In this document: positions 17,305-28,486 of the stretch, piece after piece | Numbering within the stretch: position 1 is the first letter of the stretch | Layout: every line of letters starts with the position of its first letter | Source of the DNA: Alphaproteobacteria bacterium | Lineage (GTDB): Bacteria; Pseudomonadota; Alphaproteobacteria; UBA8366; Aestuariispiraceae | Length of the DNA stretch: 64,000 bases | Direction: 5' to 3' | Assembly (NCBI GenBank): GCA_024743195.1 | Contig: JANSXE010000003.1 | Location: 310,001-374,000, forward strand | Translations under genes and position numbers: made by a program | The notes under the pieces: generated by a model | Databases searched by the model: none | What the model was told of the DNA's origin: nothing | What the model saw: only the letters and a program-made list of their open reading frames with translations

Positions 17305-18617
17305 GCCGCCCGGCCCGTCGAGCGCTCCGGGATCAGGCCGCGCGGGGCGAAACGCATCACCACAAGCAGGATTCCGCCCATCAGCAGATAGCGCGTGTAG
17401 GCCGCGCCCGACACCAAGTGATCGGCGAACTGCGAGCCTTCGGGAAACGGCGCCGTGACGGCCTGCATGAACCAGTTGCCCAGCGGCTCCGCCTGCACCC
17501 ACAGGAACCAGATGACGAATCCGCCAAGGACCGCGCCCCAATTGTTGCCGGAGCCGCCCAGGATCACCATCACCCAGATCAGGAAGGTGTAACGCAGCGG
17601 GATGTAGCTTGTGGGCGTGAGTTGACCGTCGAGCGTGGTCAGCATCGCGCCGGCCAGCCCGCAGACCGCGCAGCCCAGCACGAAGGTCTGCAGGTGGCGC
17701 TTCTTCACATCCTTGCCCATCGCGGCCGCCGCCTCGCGATTGTCCCGGATGGCGCGCATCATGCGGCCCCAGGGCGAGCGAAGGGCGCGCTCCGCGAACC
17801 ACATCACGACGGCGAGCACCGCGACGAACAGCAGCGCGTAGCACAGCTTCACGAACAGGCTCGCCGCCTCGGACAGGTCCGAGGCGCCGAAGAAATTCGC
17901 GAACCCGATGAACCAGTCCTGCTGGACGAGATCGACCTCATAGGGGACGGGACGCGGGATGCCGGTCACGTTCTTGACGCCGCGCGACAGCCATTCCTCG
18001 TACTTGATGATCGCGATGATGATCTCGGAGATGCCGAGCGTTGCGATCGCCAGATAGTCCGCGCGCAGACCGAGCGCGATCCGCCCGATGAACCAGCCGG
18101 CGCCGGCCGCGACCAGGGCGCCCACGGGCCACGCGACCAGCACGGGCAGGCCGAGACCGCCGAGATAGCCGGAGAGTGCGGGGTCGATGGCCTCGATCTT
18201 GTCGGTCGCGGGGCCGAAGAAGACCCCGATCACGAAATAGCCGATCAGCAGGATCAGGAAGGTAGCGGGCATCTTCAAGGGACGCGGGATCGCCCGGCGC
18301 GCTGCGACGACCGCGACAACCGTCCCGCCGAGCGCCAGGACGGACAGTGCGAGATCGCCGCCCGCGACCTGCCAGGCCGCGGCGACGGGCGGCATCGAGA
18401 TCAGCACGGCCGCGAGGCCGCCGAGCGCGGTGAAGCCCATCACCCCGACGTTGAACAGGCCCGCATAGCCCCACTGCATGTTCACGCCGAGCGCCATGAT
18501 CGCGGAGATGACGCAGAGGTTGAAGATGCCGAAGGCGACGTTCCAGCTCTGGAAGAAGCCGACGAAGAGCAGCACCAGCCCCATCAGGCCGTAGAGGAGG
18601 AGCACCCGTTGGTTCAT
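17301..18617 (-). CDS. livM: branched-chain amino acid ABC transporter permease LivM
   Basis: 438 residues with about ten hydrophobic segments. Characteristic LivM features are GVNMQWGYAGLFNVGVMGF near residue 45, the cytoplasmic EAA-like loop RSPWGRMMRAIRDNREAAAAMGKDVKKRHLQTF and the C-terminal VMVILGGSGNNWGAVLGG. It pairs with LivH to form the inner-membrane channel of a high-affinity branched-chain or hydrophobic amino-acid importer. Its start overlaps the livH stop by 4 nt. It is the last intact gene of the minus-strand operon; an fcl-like fragment starts at its stop. Confidence 0.95.
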   Translation of the reverse strand: MNQRVLLLYGLMGLVLLFVGFFQSWNVAFGIFNLCVISAIMALGVNMQWGYAGLFNVGVMGFTALGGLAAVLISMPPVAAAWQVAGGDLALSVLALGGTVVAVVAARRAIPRPLKMPATFLILLIGYFVIGVFFGPATDKIEAIDPALSGYLGGLGLPVLVAWPVGALVAAGAGWFIGRIALGLRADYLAIATLGISEIIIAIIKYEEWLSRGVKNVTGIPRPVPYEVDLVQQDWFIGFANFFGASDLSEAASLFVKLCYALLFVAVLAVVMWFAERALRSPWGRMMRAIRDNREAAAAMGKDVKKRHLQTFVLGCAVCGLAGAMLTTLDGQLTPTSYIPLRYTFLIWVMVILGGSGNNWGAVLGGFVIWFLWVQAEPLGNWFMQAVTAPFPEGSQFADHLVSGAAYTRYLLMGGILLVVMRFAPRGLIPERSTGRAA

Positions 18618-19624
18618 ATCACTTTTCCGCGAATGATTCCGGTGGGCCTGATCAGCAGCACCGCCACCAGGATGATGAAGGAGACCGCGAACTTGTAGTC
18701 GGTCGACAGCAGCTGCACCAAGCCTTCCGGCGCCCAGCCCTCGGGTCCGAGATAGGCGAGAACCTTGCGGAAGGCGTAGGTCACCATGACCTCCGAGTAG
18801 GCCACGATGAAGGCGCCCAGAATCGCGCCGACCGGCTGGCCGATGCCGCCCAGGATGGTGGCGGCGAAGATCGGCAGCAGGATCTGCATGAAGATGAAGG
18901 GCTTATAGGTCTTGTCGAGGCCGTAGAGCGTGCCCGCGATCGCCGCCAGAGCGGCCGCGATGATCCAGCAGATCGCCACCACGCGCTCCGGACTGATGCC
19001 GGAGAGGAGCGCCAGATCCTCGTCGTCCGAATAGGCGCGCATCGCCTTGCCCGACCGCGTCTTCTGCAGGAACCAGAACAGCGCCGACATCACGGCCAGC
19101 GCCACGACGAGCGTGATGACCTGGGTCTGCTTGATCGCGATCCCTTCGTCGAGGCCGAGCGCGGCGCGCGAGTCGCGCGCATTGATGATGAAGCGCTCCC
19201 CGTCGGCGAAGCTCTGGTCGTCCGGGCCGATGATGAGCCGGATGATCCCGGCGAGCACGAACATGACGCCGACCGACACGATCGCCATCACGATCGGGTT
19301 GGAGCGCTGCTTGCGGTAGAAGCGGAACACCATCCGGTCGGTGGCGAGCGCCATGCCGATCGCCGCGGCGACGCCGATGGGCAGGGCCAGGAGCGCGGTC
19401 GGGAAGGGGGCGATGCTCACGCCGGCCTCCTGCATGCCCCAGGTCGCCAGGATCGACGCCATGGCCCCGAAGGACATCATCTCCCCGTGCGAGAAGTTGG
19501 CGAAGCGCAGGATGCCGAAAATCAGCGTGACGCCGAGCGCGCCGAGCGCGAGCTGCGCGCCGTAGGCCGTCGCCGGGACGAACACGAAGTTGGCGAAGAG
19601 GGCGAGGGCGTTGAGAATTTCCAT
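18614..19624 (-). CDS. livH: branched-chain amino acid ABC transporter permease LivH
   Basis: 336 residues, about eight transmembrane segments. Family signatures are GALGVTLIFGILRFANFSHGEMM near the N-terminus, the EAA-loop RSGKAMRAYSDDEDLALLSGI, and FAATILGGIGQPVGAILGAF. It forms the channel with LivM. It starts 5 bp after the livF stop and overlaps livM by 4 nt, so translational coupling across the operon is likely. The position order livG-livF-livH-livM is common in alphaproteobacteria. Confidence 0.95.
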   Translation of the reverse strand: MEILNALALFANFVFVPATAYGAQLALGALGVTLIFGILRFANFSHGEMMSFGAMASILATWGMQEAGVSIAPFPTALLALPIGVAAAIGMALATDRMVFRFYRKQRSNPIVMAIVSVGVMFVLAGIIRLIIGPDDQSFADGERFIINARDSRAALGLDEGIAIKQTQVITLVVALAVMSALFWFLQKTRSGKAMRAYSDDEDLALLSGISPERVVAICWIIAAALAAIAGTLYGLDKTYKPFIFMQILLPIFAATILGGIGQPVGAILGAFIVAYSEVMVTYAFRKVLAYLGPEGWAPEGLVQLLSTDYKFAVSFIILVAVLLIRPTGIIRGKVI

Positions 19625-19629
19625 GCGTC

Positions 19630-20334
19630 TCAGCCCCCCAGGAAGGAGCGCCGCACTTCCTCGTTCGCGAGGAGCGCTTCGCCGGTGTCGGTGAACCGGT
19701 TGCGGCCCTGGACGAGCACGAAGCCGTGATCGGCGATTTCCAGGGCCTGTCGGGCGTTTTGCTCGACCATCAGAATGGCGACGCCGGTGTCGGCGATCTC
19801 CAGGATCTTGTCGAACAGCTCGTCCATCACGATGGGCGAGACGCCGGCGGTCGGCTCGTCCAGCATCAAGAGCTTCGGTTTGGTCATCAGGGCGCGGCCG
19901 ACGGCGACCTGCTGGCGCTGGCCGCCCGAGAGTTCGCCGGCCGGCTGGCGGCGCTTTTCGGCCAGCACGGGAAAGAGGGAGAAGACGAGGTCCTTGGTGT
20001 CGCTCAGATCGTCGTCGCGGATGAAGCCGCCCATTTCGAGATTCTCTTCGACCGAGAGCGAGACGAAGACGTTGCGGTTCTGCGGCACGAAGGCCATGCC
20101 CTTCGGCACCCGGTCCTGCGGCGGCAGCGCGGTGATGTCTTCGCCGTCGAGGGTCACCGTCCCTTCGCGCAGGTTGAGCATGCCGAACACGGCCTTCATC
20201 GCGGTCGACTTGCCGGCCCCGTTCGGGCCGACGACGACGGCGATCTCGCCCGTTTCGACGGTGAGCGTGCAGTCCGTGATGATGTCGAGGCCCCCATAGC
20301 CCCCCGTCATCCCGGTCGCCGACAGAAAACTCAT
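19630..20334 (-). CDS. livF: branched-chain amino acid ABC transporter ATPase LivF
   Basis: 234 residues, normal for LivF. Walker A is GPNGAGKST, the Q-loop is FVPQNRNVF, the ABC signature is LSGGQRQQ and Walker B is LLMLDEPTAGVSP, followed by the H-loop region in which His is replaced by Gln (MVEQNARQ), as is usual in LivF. It is the non-identical partner of LivG on the cytosolic face of LivHM. It overlaps livG by 4 nt. Confidence 0.95.
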   Translation of the reverse strand: MSFLSATGMTGGYGGLDIITDCTLTVETGEIAVVVGPNGAGKSTAMKAVFGMLNLREGTVTLDGEDITALPPQDRVPKGMAFVPQNRNVFVSLSVEENLEMGGFIRDDDLSDTKDLVFSLFPVLAEKRRQPAGELSGGQRQQVAVGRALMTKPKLLMLDEPTAGVSPIVMDELFDKILEIADTGVAILMVEQNARQALEIADHGFVLVQGRNRFTDTGEALLANEEVRRSFLGG

Positions 20335-21116
20335 GCGCGCGCCTTCTTCCGCTTGTGGGTGACGCCGGTGCCTAGATAGGCCTCGATCACCTCTTCGTTG
20401 TTCTTGACCGCGTCGACCGTCCCCTGGGTCAACAGTCTGCCCTCGGCCATGACGATCACCGGATCGCAGAGCCGGGCGATGAAGTCCATGTCGTGCTCGA
20501 TCAGGCAGAAGGTGTAGCCGCGTTCCTCGTTCAGCCGTTGGATCGAGGTGGCGATGGTGTTGAGCAGCGTGCGGTTCACGCCGGCCCCGACCTCGTCCAG
20601 GAGAACGATCTTGGCGTCCACCATCATGGTCCGGCCGAGCTCCAGTAGCTTCTTCTGACCGCCGGAGAGATTGCCCGCCAGTTCGTTCTCAAGGTGTGGG
20701 ATTTCGAGGAACTCGATCACCTCGCGGGCGCGCTCGCGGTTGCGCGCCTCGGTCTCCATCACCTTGCCGAAATTGAACCAGGTGTGGCGAAGCTGCTCGC
20801 CCTCCTGCTGGCCGGGCACCGTCATCAGGTTTTCCAGCACCGTCAGCGAGGAGAATTCATGCGCGATCTGAAAGGTGCGCAGCAGCCCCTTGTGGAAGAG
20901 CTCGTGCGGCTCAAGCTCGGTGACGTCCTCCCCGTCCAGATAGATCTGTCCGGAAGACGGCGGGAAGACGCCCGCGATGATGTTGAAGAGCGTCGTCTTG
21001 CCGGCGCCGTTCGGGCCGATCAGCCCCGTGATCGAGCCTTTCTCGATCGTCAGCGACACGCCGTCGACGGCGCGGATGCCGCCGAAATACTTGGCGACGT
21101 TCTCAACCCTGATCAT
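20331..21116 (-). CDS. livG: branched-chain amino acid ABC transporter ATPase LivG
   Basis: 261 residues. Walker A is GPNGAGKTT, the signature is LSGGQKKLLELGR, Walker B is IVLLDEVGAGVN and the switch is IEHDMDF. The position after LDE carries V where most LivG proteins have P. The C-terminal BCA_ABC_TP_C segment VIEAYLGTG is present. The gene lies 108 bp after livK, with a strong stem-loop between them, and overlaps livF by 4 nt. Confidence 0.95.
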   Translation of the reverse strand: MIRVENVAKYFGGIRAVDGVSLTIEKGSITGLIGPNGAGKTTLFNIIAGVFPPSSGQIYLDGEDVTELEPHELFHKGLLRTFQIAHEFSSLTVLENLMTVPGQQEGEQLRHTWFNFGKVMETEARNRERAREVIEFLEIPHLENELAGNLSGGQKKLLELGRTMMVDAKIVLLDEVGAGVNRTLLNTIATSIQRLNEERGYTFCLIEHDMDFIARLCDPVIVMAEGRLLTQGTVDAVKNNEEVIEAYLGTGVTHKRKKARA

Positions 21117-21170
21117 ACCCCGTAAAGGCCCCCGAAGCCCCTGAATGCGCCCTGAACGCCCCCCAAAGAA

Positions 21171-21201
21171 GGAACGGCCAGGGGAGCGCCCTGACCGTTC
21201 C
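21171..21201 (-). terminator. stem-loop between livK and livG
   Basis: GGAACGGCCAGGG and CCCTGACCGTTCC form a 13-bp stem with one mismatch around a 5-nt loop (GAGCG). Read in the direction of the operon (minus strand) it is followed by TTCTTT. It lies 24 bp after the livK stop. A partial terminator or mRNA-stabilising hairpin at this place is common in transport operons, because the binding protein is needed in excess over the membrane and ATPase parts. Confidence 0.65.
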
Positions 21202-21224
21202 TCCGTCGAACCGGAAATCGGTCC

Positions 21225-22415
21225 TTAGTGATACATGACGGTGGTGAACTGGCCGCCGTCGATGACCGTCTCGCGGAAGCTGCCCGCCGATTCGCCGGGG
21301 CCGATCAGCTCCAGCGCGGTGCCGCCGACATAGTCGATCTCACCGCCGTCGGCCAGGATCTGCAGGGCCTTCTTGAGCTCGCCCGGGAAGATCTGCTCGC
21401 CCGGCGCGTTCGCGACGTCGAAGACCTTGTCCTTGTAGACCGACGGGTCGGTCGAATTGGCGGCCTGCATGGCCAGCAGCAGGATGGCCGACGCGTCGTA
21501 GGCCTCGGGCACGTAGGGATCGTCGCCCTTGAAGCCCTTGCCTTCGCTCAGCTTCGCCATCATCGCAGCGCCCGGGCTGTCGGTGCCCGGGTTGGTGCCG
21601 ATCGAGCCGTTGATGTCGCCGCCGAAATTGTCCGTCAGCGCCTCGCCGACCATGCCGTCCGGCAGGATGAAGGTGTCGAACGCGCCGGTGTCCAGCGCGG
21701 CCTGGATCATGCCCTTGCCGCCCTGGTCGAGATAGCCGGCGACGATCAGCACCTCGCCGCCCGCGGCGGCCAGCGTGCCGACTTCGGCCGAATAGTCGGC
21801 CTTGCCGTCCTCATGCGCGGCGACGGCGGTGATCGATCCGCCCTTGGCCTCGAAGGCGGCCTGGATCGCGTCCGCGAGACCCTTGCCGTAGTCGTTGTTG
21901 GTGTAGGTCAGCGCGGCCGAGGCGATCCCGCGGCGCTCCAGAATCTGGCCGATGATCTCGCCCTGGCGCGCGTCGGACGGCGCGGTGCGGAAGAAGTAGC
22001 CGTCGTCCTCGATCGTCGACAGCGCCGGCGACGTGGCCGACGGGGAGATCATGACCATGCCGTTCGGACGGGCGACGTTGTTGAGCACGGCGGTCGAGGC
22101 GCCGGAGCAGGTGGCGCCGACGATGCCGTGCACACCCTCGGCGGTGACCAGGCGGTCGGCGGCGGCCGTCGCGGCGGCGGCGTCGATGCAGGTGCTGTCG
22201 CCACGGATCGACACGACCGTGCGCCCGCCGAGGAAGATCCCGCTGTCGGAGACTTCCTGAATCGCCATCTCGCCGCCCAGAGCCATCGGCCTGACGAGCG
22301 ATTCCGTCGGGCCGGTGAAGCCCTGCAGCATGCCGACCTTGACCGGATCGTCCTGCGCCGCCGCCGGAGCGGTCAACGCGGCCGACGCGAGCAGAATGGC
22401 TAGCATTTTCTTCAT
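21225..22415 (-). CDS. livK: branched-chain amino acid ABC transporter substrate-binding protein
   Basis: 396 residues from ATG 22415, preceded by AGGGAAAGG; the ORF track start 38 codons upstream is rejected because it would bury the signal peptide. Residues 1-~22 (MKKMLAILLASAALTAPAAA) are a Sec signal peptide. The rest is a periplasmic-binding fold type I protein (PVKVGMLQGFTGPTESL, RQGEIIGQILERRGIASAALTYTNNDYGKG). The exact ligand (Leu/Ile/Val or another amphipathic compound) cannot be read from sequence. It is the first gene of the liv operon. Confidence 0.93.
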   Translation of the reverse strand: MKKMLAILLASAALTAPAAAQDDPVKVGMLQGFTGPTESLVRPMALGGEMAIQEVSDSGIFLGGRTVVSIRGDSTCIDAAAATAAADRLVTAEGVHGIVGATCSGASTAVLNNVARPNGMVMISPSATSPALSTIEDDGYFFRTAPSDARQGEIIGQILERRGIASAALTYTNNDYGKGLADAIQAAFEAKGGSITAVAAHEDGKADYSAEVGTLAAAGGEVLIVAGYLDQGGKGMIQAALDTGAFDTFILPDGMVGEALTDNFGGDINGSIGTNPGTDSPGAAMMAKLSEGKGFKGDDPYVPEAYDASAILLLAMQAANSTDPSVYKDKVFDVANAPGEQIFPGELKKALQILADGGEIDYVGGTALELIGPGESAGSFRETVIDGGQFTTVMYH

Positions 22416-22463
22416 GATGAACCTTTCCCTGTCTTGCGAGTGTTCGTTCTTGTCCCTGCGCGC

Positions 22464-22492
22464 AGTATACAGATCGACGCTAGGGTTTCCAG
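22464..22492 (-). promoter_or_regulatory. candidate promoter of the liv operon
   Basis: On the minus strand, CTGGAA and TATACT are separated by 17 bp. The -10 box matches the sigma-70 consensus at five of six positions, the -35 box at three. It lies 49 bp upstream of the livK ATG in the only non-coding gap preceding the operon. Found by eye only. Confidence 0.38.
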
Positions 22493-22573
22493 ACGTGCTA
22501 AGAGGTGGGCGCCGCCGCCCGGCCGTCAAGGGCTTTGCGGGGCGCGGCGCGATGGCTTAGGCTTGCGCCGGAG

Positions 22574-22587
22574 CGCCCGCGCGGGCG
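22574..22587. repeat. 14-bp perfect palindrome upstream of ssb
   Basis: CGCCCGCGCGGGCG equals its own reverse complement. It lies between livK and ssb, about 95 bp before the ssb ATG and just ahead of the tandem repeats. It could be an operator or a GC-rich structural element; in this GC-rich genome such palindromes also arise by chance. Confidence 0.35.
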
Positions 22588-22605
22588 GCGTCTGCGCGCC
22601 AACCG

Positions 22606-22651
22606 CAGTCGCCACCACCGTCAGTCGCCGCACCGTCAGTCGCCACACCGT
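22606..22651 (+). repeat. three tandem 15-16 bp repeats upstream of ssb
   Basis: The units are CAGTCGCCACCACCGT, CAGTCGCCGCACCGT and CAGTCGCCACACCGT, directly abutting. They differ by one inserted base or one substitution. The array ends 30 bp before the ssb ATG, in the region expected to hold the leader or promoter. It may be an iterated protein-binding site or a slippage product. Confidence 0.7.
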
Positions 22652-22681
22652 CTCCGTTTCAGGGAAAGAAGAGGGCCCGCC

Positions 22682-23215
22682 ATGTCCGGCAGCTTCAACA
22701 AGGTCATCCTCATCGGCAATCTGGGGCGCGACCCCGAGGTCCGGACGATGCAGAACGGCGACAAGGTCGCGAACCTGAACATCGCCACTTCCGAGCGCTG
22801 GCGCGACCGGGAAGGCAACCAGCAGGAGCGCACCGAGTGGCACCGCGTCGTGATCTTCGGCCGCGTCGCCGAGATCGCCGAGCGCTATCTGAAGAAGGGC
22901 TCGAAGGTGCTGATCGAAGGCCAGTTGCAGACCCGCAAATGGCAGGACCAGTCCGGCCAGGACCGCTACACGACGGAGGTCGTCGTGCGCGGCTTCGGCG
23001 GCAACATGACGATGTTGGACAGCGCCGGCGGCGGAGGCGGGGGCGGCGGTTACGGCGGCGGCTCCGGGGGAGACGAGCCGTTCGGCGACAGCTACGGCGG
23101 CGGGAGCGGGAGCGGGGGCGGCCGCGGCGGCTCTTCCTCCTCCGGTTCGGGCGGCGGCGGTCGCTCCGGCGGCTCGGACTACAGCCAGGATCTCGACGAC
23201 GATATTCCGTTTTGA
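22682..23215 (+). CDS. ssb: single-stranded DNA-binding protein
   Basis: 177 residues starting [21 protein letters not shown]; the ORF track extension upstream is not coding. Residues 1-~112 form the OB-fold ([41 protein letters not shown]). Residues ~117-167 are a Gly/Ser-rich flexible linker. The acidic tip DLDDDIPF is the conserved peptide that docks repair and replication proteins. It acts at the replication fork and in recombination as a tetramer. It precedes gyrA by 303 bp. Confidence 0.97.
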   Translation: MSGSFNKVILIGNLGRDPEVRTMQNGDKVANLNIATSERWRDREGNQQERTEWHRVVIFGRVAEIAERYLKKGSKVLIEGQLQTRKWQDQSGQDRYTTEVVVRGFGGNMTMLDSAGGGGGGGGYGGGSGGDEPFGDSYGGGSGSGGGRGGSSSSGSGGGGRSGGSDYSQDLDDDIPF

Positions 23216-23227
23216 GACCGAGCCCCG

Positions 23228-23266
23228 GCCGGGCGCGGCGCGTGATTCGCGAACGACGCGCCCGGC
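23228..23266 (+). other. GC-rich stem-loop downstream of ssb
   Basis: GCCGGGCGCG (23228-23237) is the exact reverse complement of CGCGCCCGGC (23257-23266), with a 19-nt loop, starting 12 bp after the ssb stop. No T-tract follows, so it is at best a weak or Rho-assisted terminator or an RNA-stabilising hairpin. Confidence 0.4.
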
Positions 23267-23400
23267 GCGGCGCGGGGGAGGCCCTCAGGGGCTGCGCGCT
23301 CTCAGGTGCATCGGCGTGAAAAGTGCGTCTCAATCCCCTGAAACTAAAGCTTTTGTTCAGAGTGATCTCTTGGCGGCCTCAGGATGCCAAGCGGGGTCTT

Positions 23401-23429
23401 TTGGGTGTTTCTTTCCCGGGCGCTATGCT
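23401..23429 (+). promoter_or_regulatory. candidate gyrA promoter
   Basis: TTGGGT and TATGCT are separated by 17 bp, and the -10 box lies 90 bp upstream of the gyrA start. This 303-bp gap (23216-23518) becomes locally AT-richer here, in contrast to the surrounding coding sequence. Eye-based match only. Confidence 0.35.
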
Positions 23430-23518
23430 AAATCCTCCACCGCCGTTCATAAGGCTTCCCAAGGCCTCTTAGCGCGCCTCCGGCGAGGCCCGCGCGCCCT
23501 GACCGTCAGAGAGTATCC

Positions 23519-26356
<2,838 letters not shown>

Positions 26357-26409
26357 CCCGACGCCGCCCTCGGCGCCATGTGCGCGCGATGCAAGCGGGG
26401 GAGTAGGGA

Positions 26410-26943
26410 ATGGCTTTGAGCGAGCGGGTCGGGATCTATCCCGGCACCTTCGATCCGATCACGAACGGCCACATGGACATCATAAGCCGGGCGGCGACGC
26501 ATCTGTGCGACCGTCTGGTCGTCTCGGTGGCCGTCAACGTCGGCAAGGGGCCGCTCTTTTCGCTGGAGGAGCGCGTTGCGCTCGTGAAGGCGGAGGTCGA
26601 GGCCCTGACCGGTCCCGGCGCGGCGGAGATCGAGGTGAAGCCCTTCAGCGGCCTGCTGATGCATTGGGCGGAGGAGTGCGGCGCCAGCATGATCGTGCGC
26701 GGCCTGCGCGCGGTCTCGGACTTCGAGTACGAGTTCCAGATGACCGGCATGAACGCGCGGCTCAACAAGGAGGTGGAGACGGTCTTCCTGATGTCCTCTG
26801 AGCGGCACCAGTTCATCTCCAGCCGGTTCGTGAAGGAGATCCGGGAGCTCGGCGGAGACATCTCGCAGTTCGTCAGCCCGCGCGTGATGCAGGCGCTGGA
26901 TCAGAAGTTCACCCACACGCGCCGGGCCGGGCATGGCGACTAG
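26410..26943 (+). CDS. coaD: phosphopantetheine adenylyltransferase
   Basis: 177 residues, with GGGGGAG upstream of the ATG. It catalyses the penultimate step of coenzyme A synthesis, joining AMP from ATP to 4'-phosphopantetheine. The nucleotidyltransferase signature is GIYPGTFDPITNGHMDII, with the T/HxGH-type motif NGHMD; the second signature is MSSERHQFISSRFVKEI. It lies 53 bp after gyrA and overlaps the next gene by 11 nt, so gyrA-coaD-lipoprotein may be co-transcribed. Confidence 0.97.
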   Translation: MALSERVGIYPGTFDPITNGHMDIISRAATHLCDRLVVSVAVNVGKGPLFSLEERVALVKAEVEALTGPGAAEIEVKPFSGLLMHWAEECGASMIVRGLRAVSDFEYEFQMTGMNARLNKEVETVFLMSSERHQFISSRFVKEIRELGGDISQFVSPRVMQALDQKFTHTRRAGHGD

Positions 26944-27265
26944 CCGGGCGCTCTGGCTCGCGCTGGCGGTCGCGCTTGCCGCCTGCGCCGACGCGCCGGA
27001 GGAGCGCGCGTCCGGCCCTGCGGAGCTGATCGGTCTCAGCGAGGCTGAAACGCTCTCTCGGTTCGGGGCGCCGGACCGGCGGCGGACGGGCGAGGGGGGC
27101 GCGATCCTGTTCTACGAGGCGGCGCGATTCGACGCCCTGCGCGGCGGCGACGCGCCGACGATACGGGGCGGCTCGCAGGGCATGGATGCGTCGCTTACCT
27201 GCTACCGCGCGCTGACGGTCCGCGACGGCGCGGTGGTCGCGGTCGACTCGGTCGGCGGCTGTTGA
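26933..27265 (+). CDS. small putative lipoprotein, BamE/SmpA-like segment
   Basis: 110 residues, overlapping coaD by 11 nt. The N-terminus MATSRALWLALAVALAAC is a signal peptide ending in a lipobox Cys18. The mature part contains GLSEAETLSRFGAPDRRRTGEGGAILFYEA, the pattern of SmpA/OmlA-type small lipoproteins in which a short helix precedes the G-x-P turn. Two further cysteines (TCYRALTV, SVGGC) might form a disulfide. The function is unknown. It is the last gene before the polysaccharide locus. Confidence 0.65.
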   Translation: MATSRALWLALAVALAACADAPEERASGPAELIGLSEAETLSRFGAPDRRRTGEGGAILFYEAARFDALRGGDAPTIRGGSQGMDASLTCYRALTVRDGAVVAVDSVGGC

Positions 27266-27358
27266 CGCGGTCCCTGACCGCGCGATGCATACTCTGAGCG
27301 GGCGTCCGCGGATCCGGTCCGGGCGACCTCGGTCATCTTCGTGATTTTCCGAGTGTCC

Positions 27359-28477
27359 ATGATGCATGTGCTTCATATTGTGATCGATCTGGAAGCAGGG
27401 GGGGCGGAGCGATCGCTCGTCAACCTGCTGGCGCAATCGACTGCGGGTTCCGTACGTCATAGCGTCTTGTGCCTCAGAAACCTCGGATTCTTTGCAGATC
27501 AGGCCCGTGCGACCGGTGCGTGCGTAAAGCGCCTCGGGGTCGGCGCGGCGACCGCGCCGTTTGACGCGCTTCGTCTACGCCGGGACGTGCGGGATGCGGC
27601 GCCTGACATCGTTCAGGGATGGATGTATTACGCAAATCTTGCGGCGTGGGCGGCTGTTGCCGGGCGTCGTGCTGGGCGGCGGCCCCGCCTGATTTGGGGC
27701 TTGCGGTGCTCTGATATGGATTTCAGCGCCTATTCCATGAAGCTGCGCGCGGCCGTCCGTCTGGGCGCGCTGTTGAGCGCCTCCCCCGACGCGATCGTCG
27801 CCAATTCACATGCCGGCGTCGTCGCCCATCGAGCCATCGGATATGGAAATCCGACGTTCGAGGTTGTCGAGAACGGCTTCGATCTAGCGCGATTCACACC
27901 TGTGGCGAGTTTCGAGGCAAGGGCGGAGGCGAAGCGGCGCTTGGGACTCTCGGGCGACGACTTCACATGCGTCACCGTGGCGCGCGCGGATCCCATGAAG
28001 GACTATGCGACCTTAATCGCGTTGGCGGCCCGCCTGCCGCACATTCGGTTCGTCGCCGTCGGCGCCGGAACGGAAGCGCTTGAGGGGCCGTCCAATTTCT
28101 TCGGTCTCGGGCGTCGTCGCGACGTACCGGATATCCTGCACGCCGCGGACCTTTTGGTGTCTGCGTCCCGCTACGGCGAAGGCATGCCGAATGCGATCGG
28201 CGAGGCGATGGCGTCGGCTGTTCCCGTGGTGGCGACGGATTGCGGGGACTCGCGGCGCATGCTGGTCGACGCCTTCGACGGCGCAGCGCCGGCCGGGGTT
28301 GTGACTCCGATCGGGGATGTCGAATCGTTGCGCGCAGCCGTCCAGTCCCTTTGGGCCGATCCCGAGAGAGGGCGCGCGTTGGGGCGGGCCGGACGGAGCA
28401 GAGCCGAGAGCCGATACAGCGTCCGAGCCAATGTCGAGGCGTGGGGACGGATCTATCAGCGCGTCATGTGGGGCTAA
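27359..28477 (+). CDS. family 4 glycosyltransferase
   Basis: About 372 residues; ATGATG at 27359-27364 is the likely start, GTG 27341 an alternative, and no clear SD is seen for either. The N-terminal donor-independent domain begins MHVLHIVIDLEAGGAERSLVNLL, the typical GT4 opening. The C-terminal domain has VTVARADPMKDYATLIALAARLP and the E-x7-E nucleotide-binding pattern GEGMPNAIGEAMASAVPVVATD. Such retaining GT-B enzymes transfer a sugar from an NDP-sugar to a lipid-linked acceptor at the inner membrane. It opens the polysaccharide locus and is convergent with asnB (9 bp apart). Confidence 0.9.
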   Translation: MMHVLHIVIDLEAGGAERSLVNLLAQSTAGSVRHSVLCLRNLGFFADQARATGACVKRLGVGAATAPFDALRLRRDVRDAAPDIVQGWMYYANLAAWAAVAGRRAGRRPRLIWGLRCSDMDFSAYSMKLRAAVRLGALLSASPDAIVANSHAGVVAHRAIGYGNPTFEVVENGFDLARFTPVASFEARAEAKRRLGLSGDDFTCVTVARADPMKDYATLIALAARLPHIRFVAVGAGTEALEGPSNFFGLGRRRDVPDILHAADLLVSASRYGEGMPNAIGEAMASAVPVVATDCGDSRRMLVDAFDGAAPAGVVTPIGDVESLRAAVQSLWADPERGRALGRAGRSRAESRYSVRANVEAWGRIYQRVMWG

Positions 28478-28486
28478 GGCGCGGAT

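Noticed and set aside
17178-18698. 506-codon plus-strand ORF opposite livM
   Set aside because: It is antisense to livM, starts inside the IS630 transposase frame and has an Arg/Asp/Gln-rich composition without domains.
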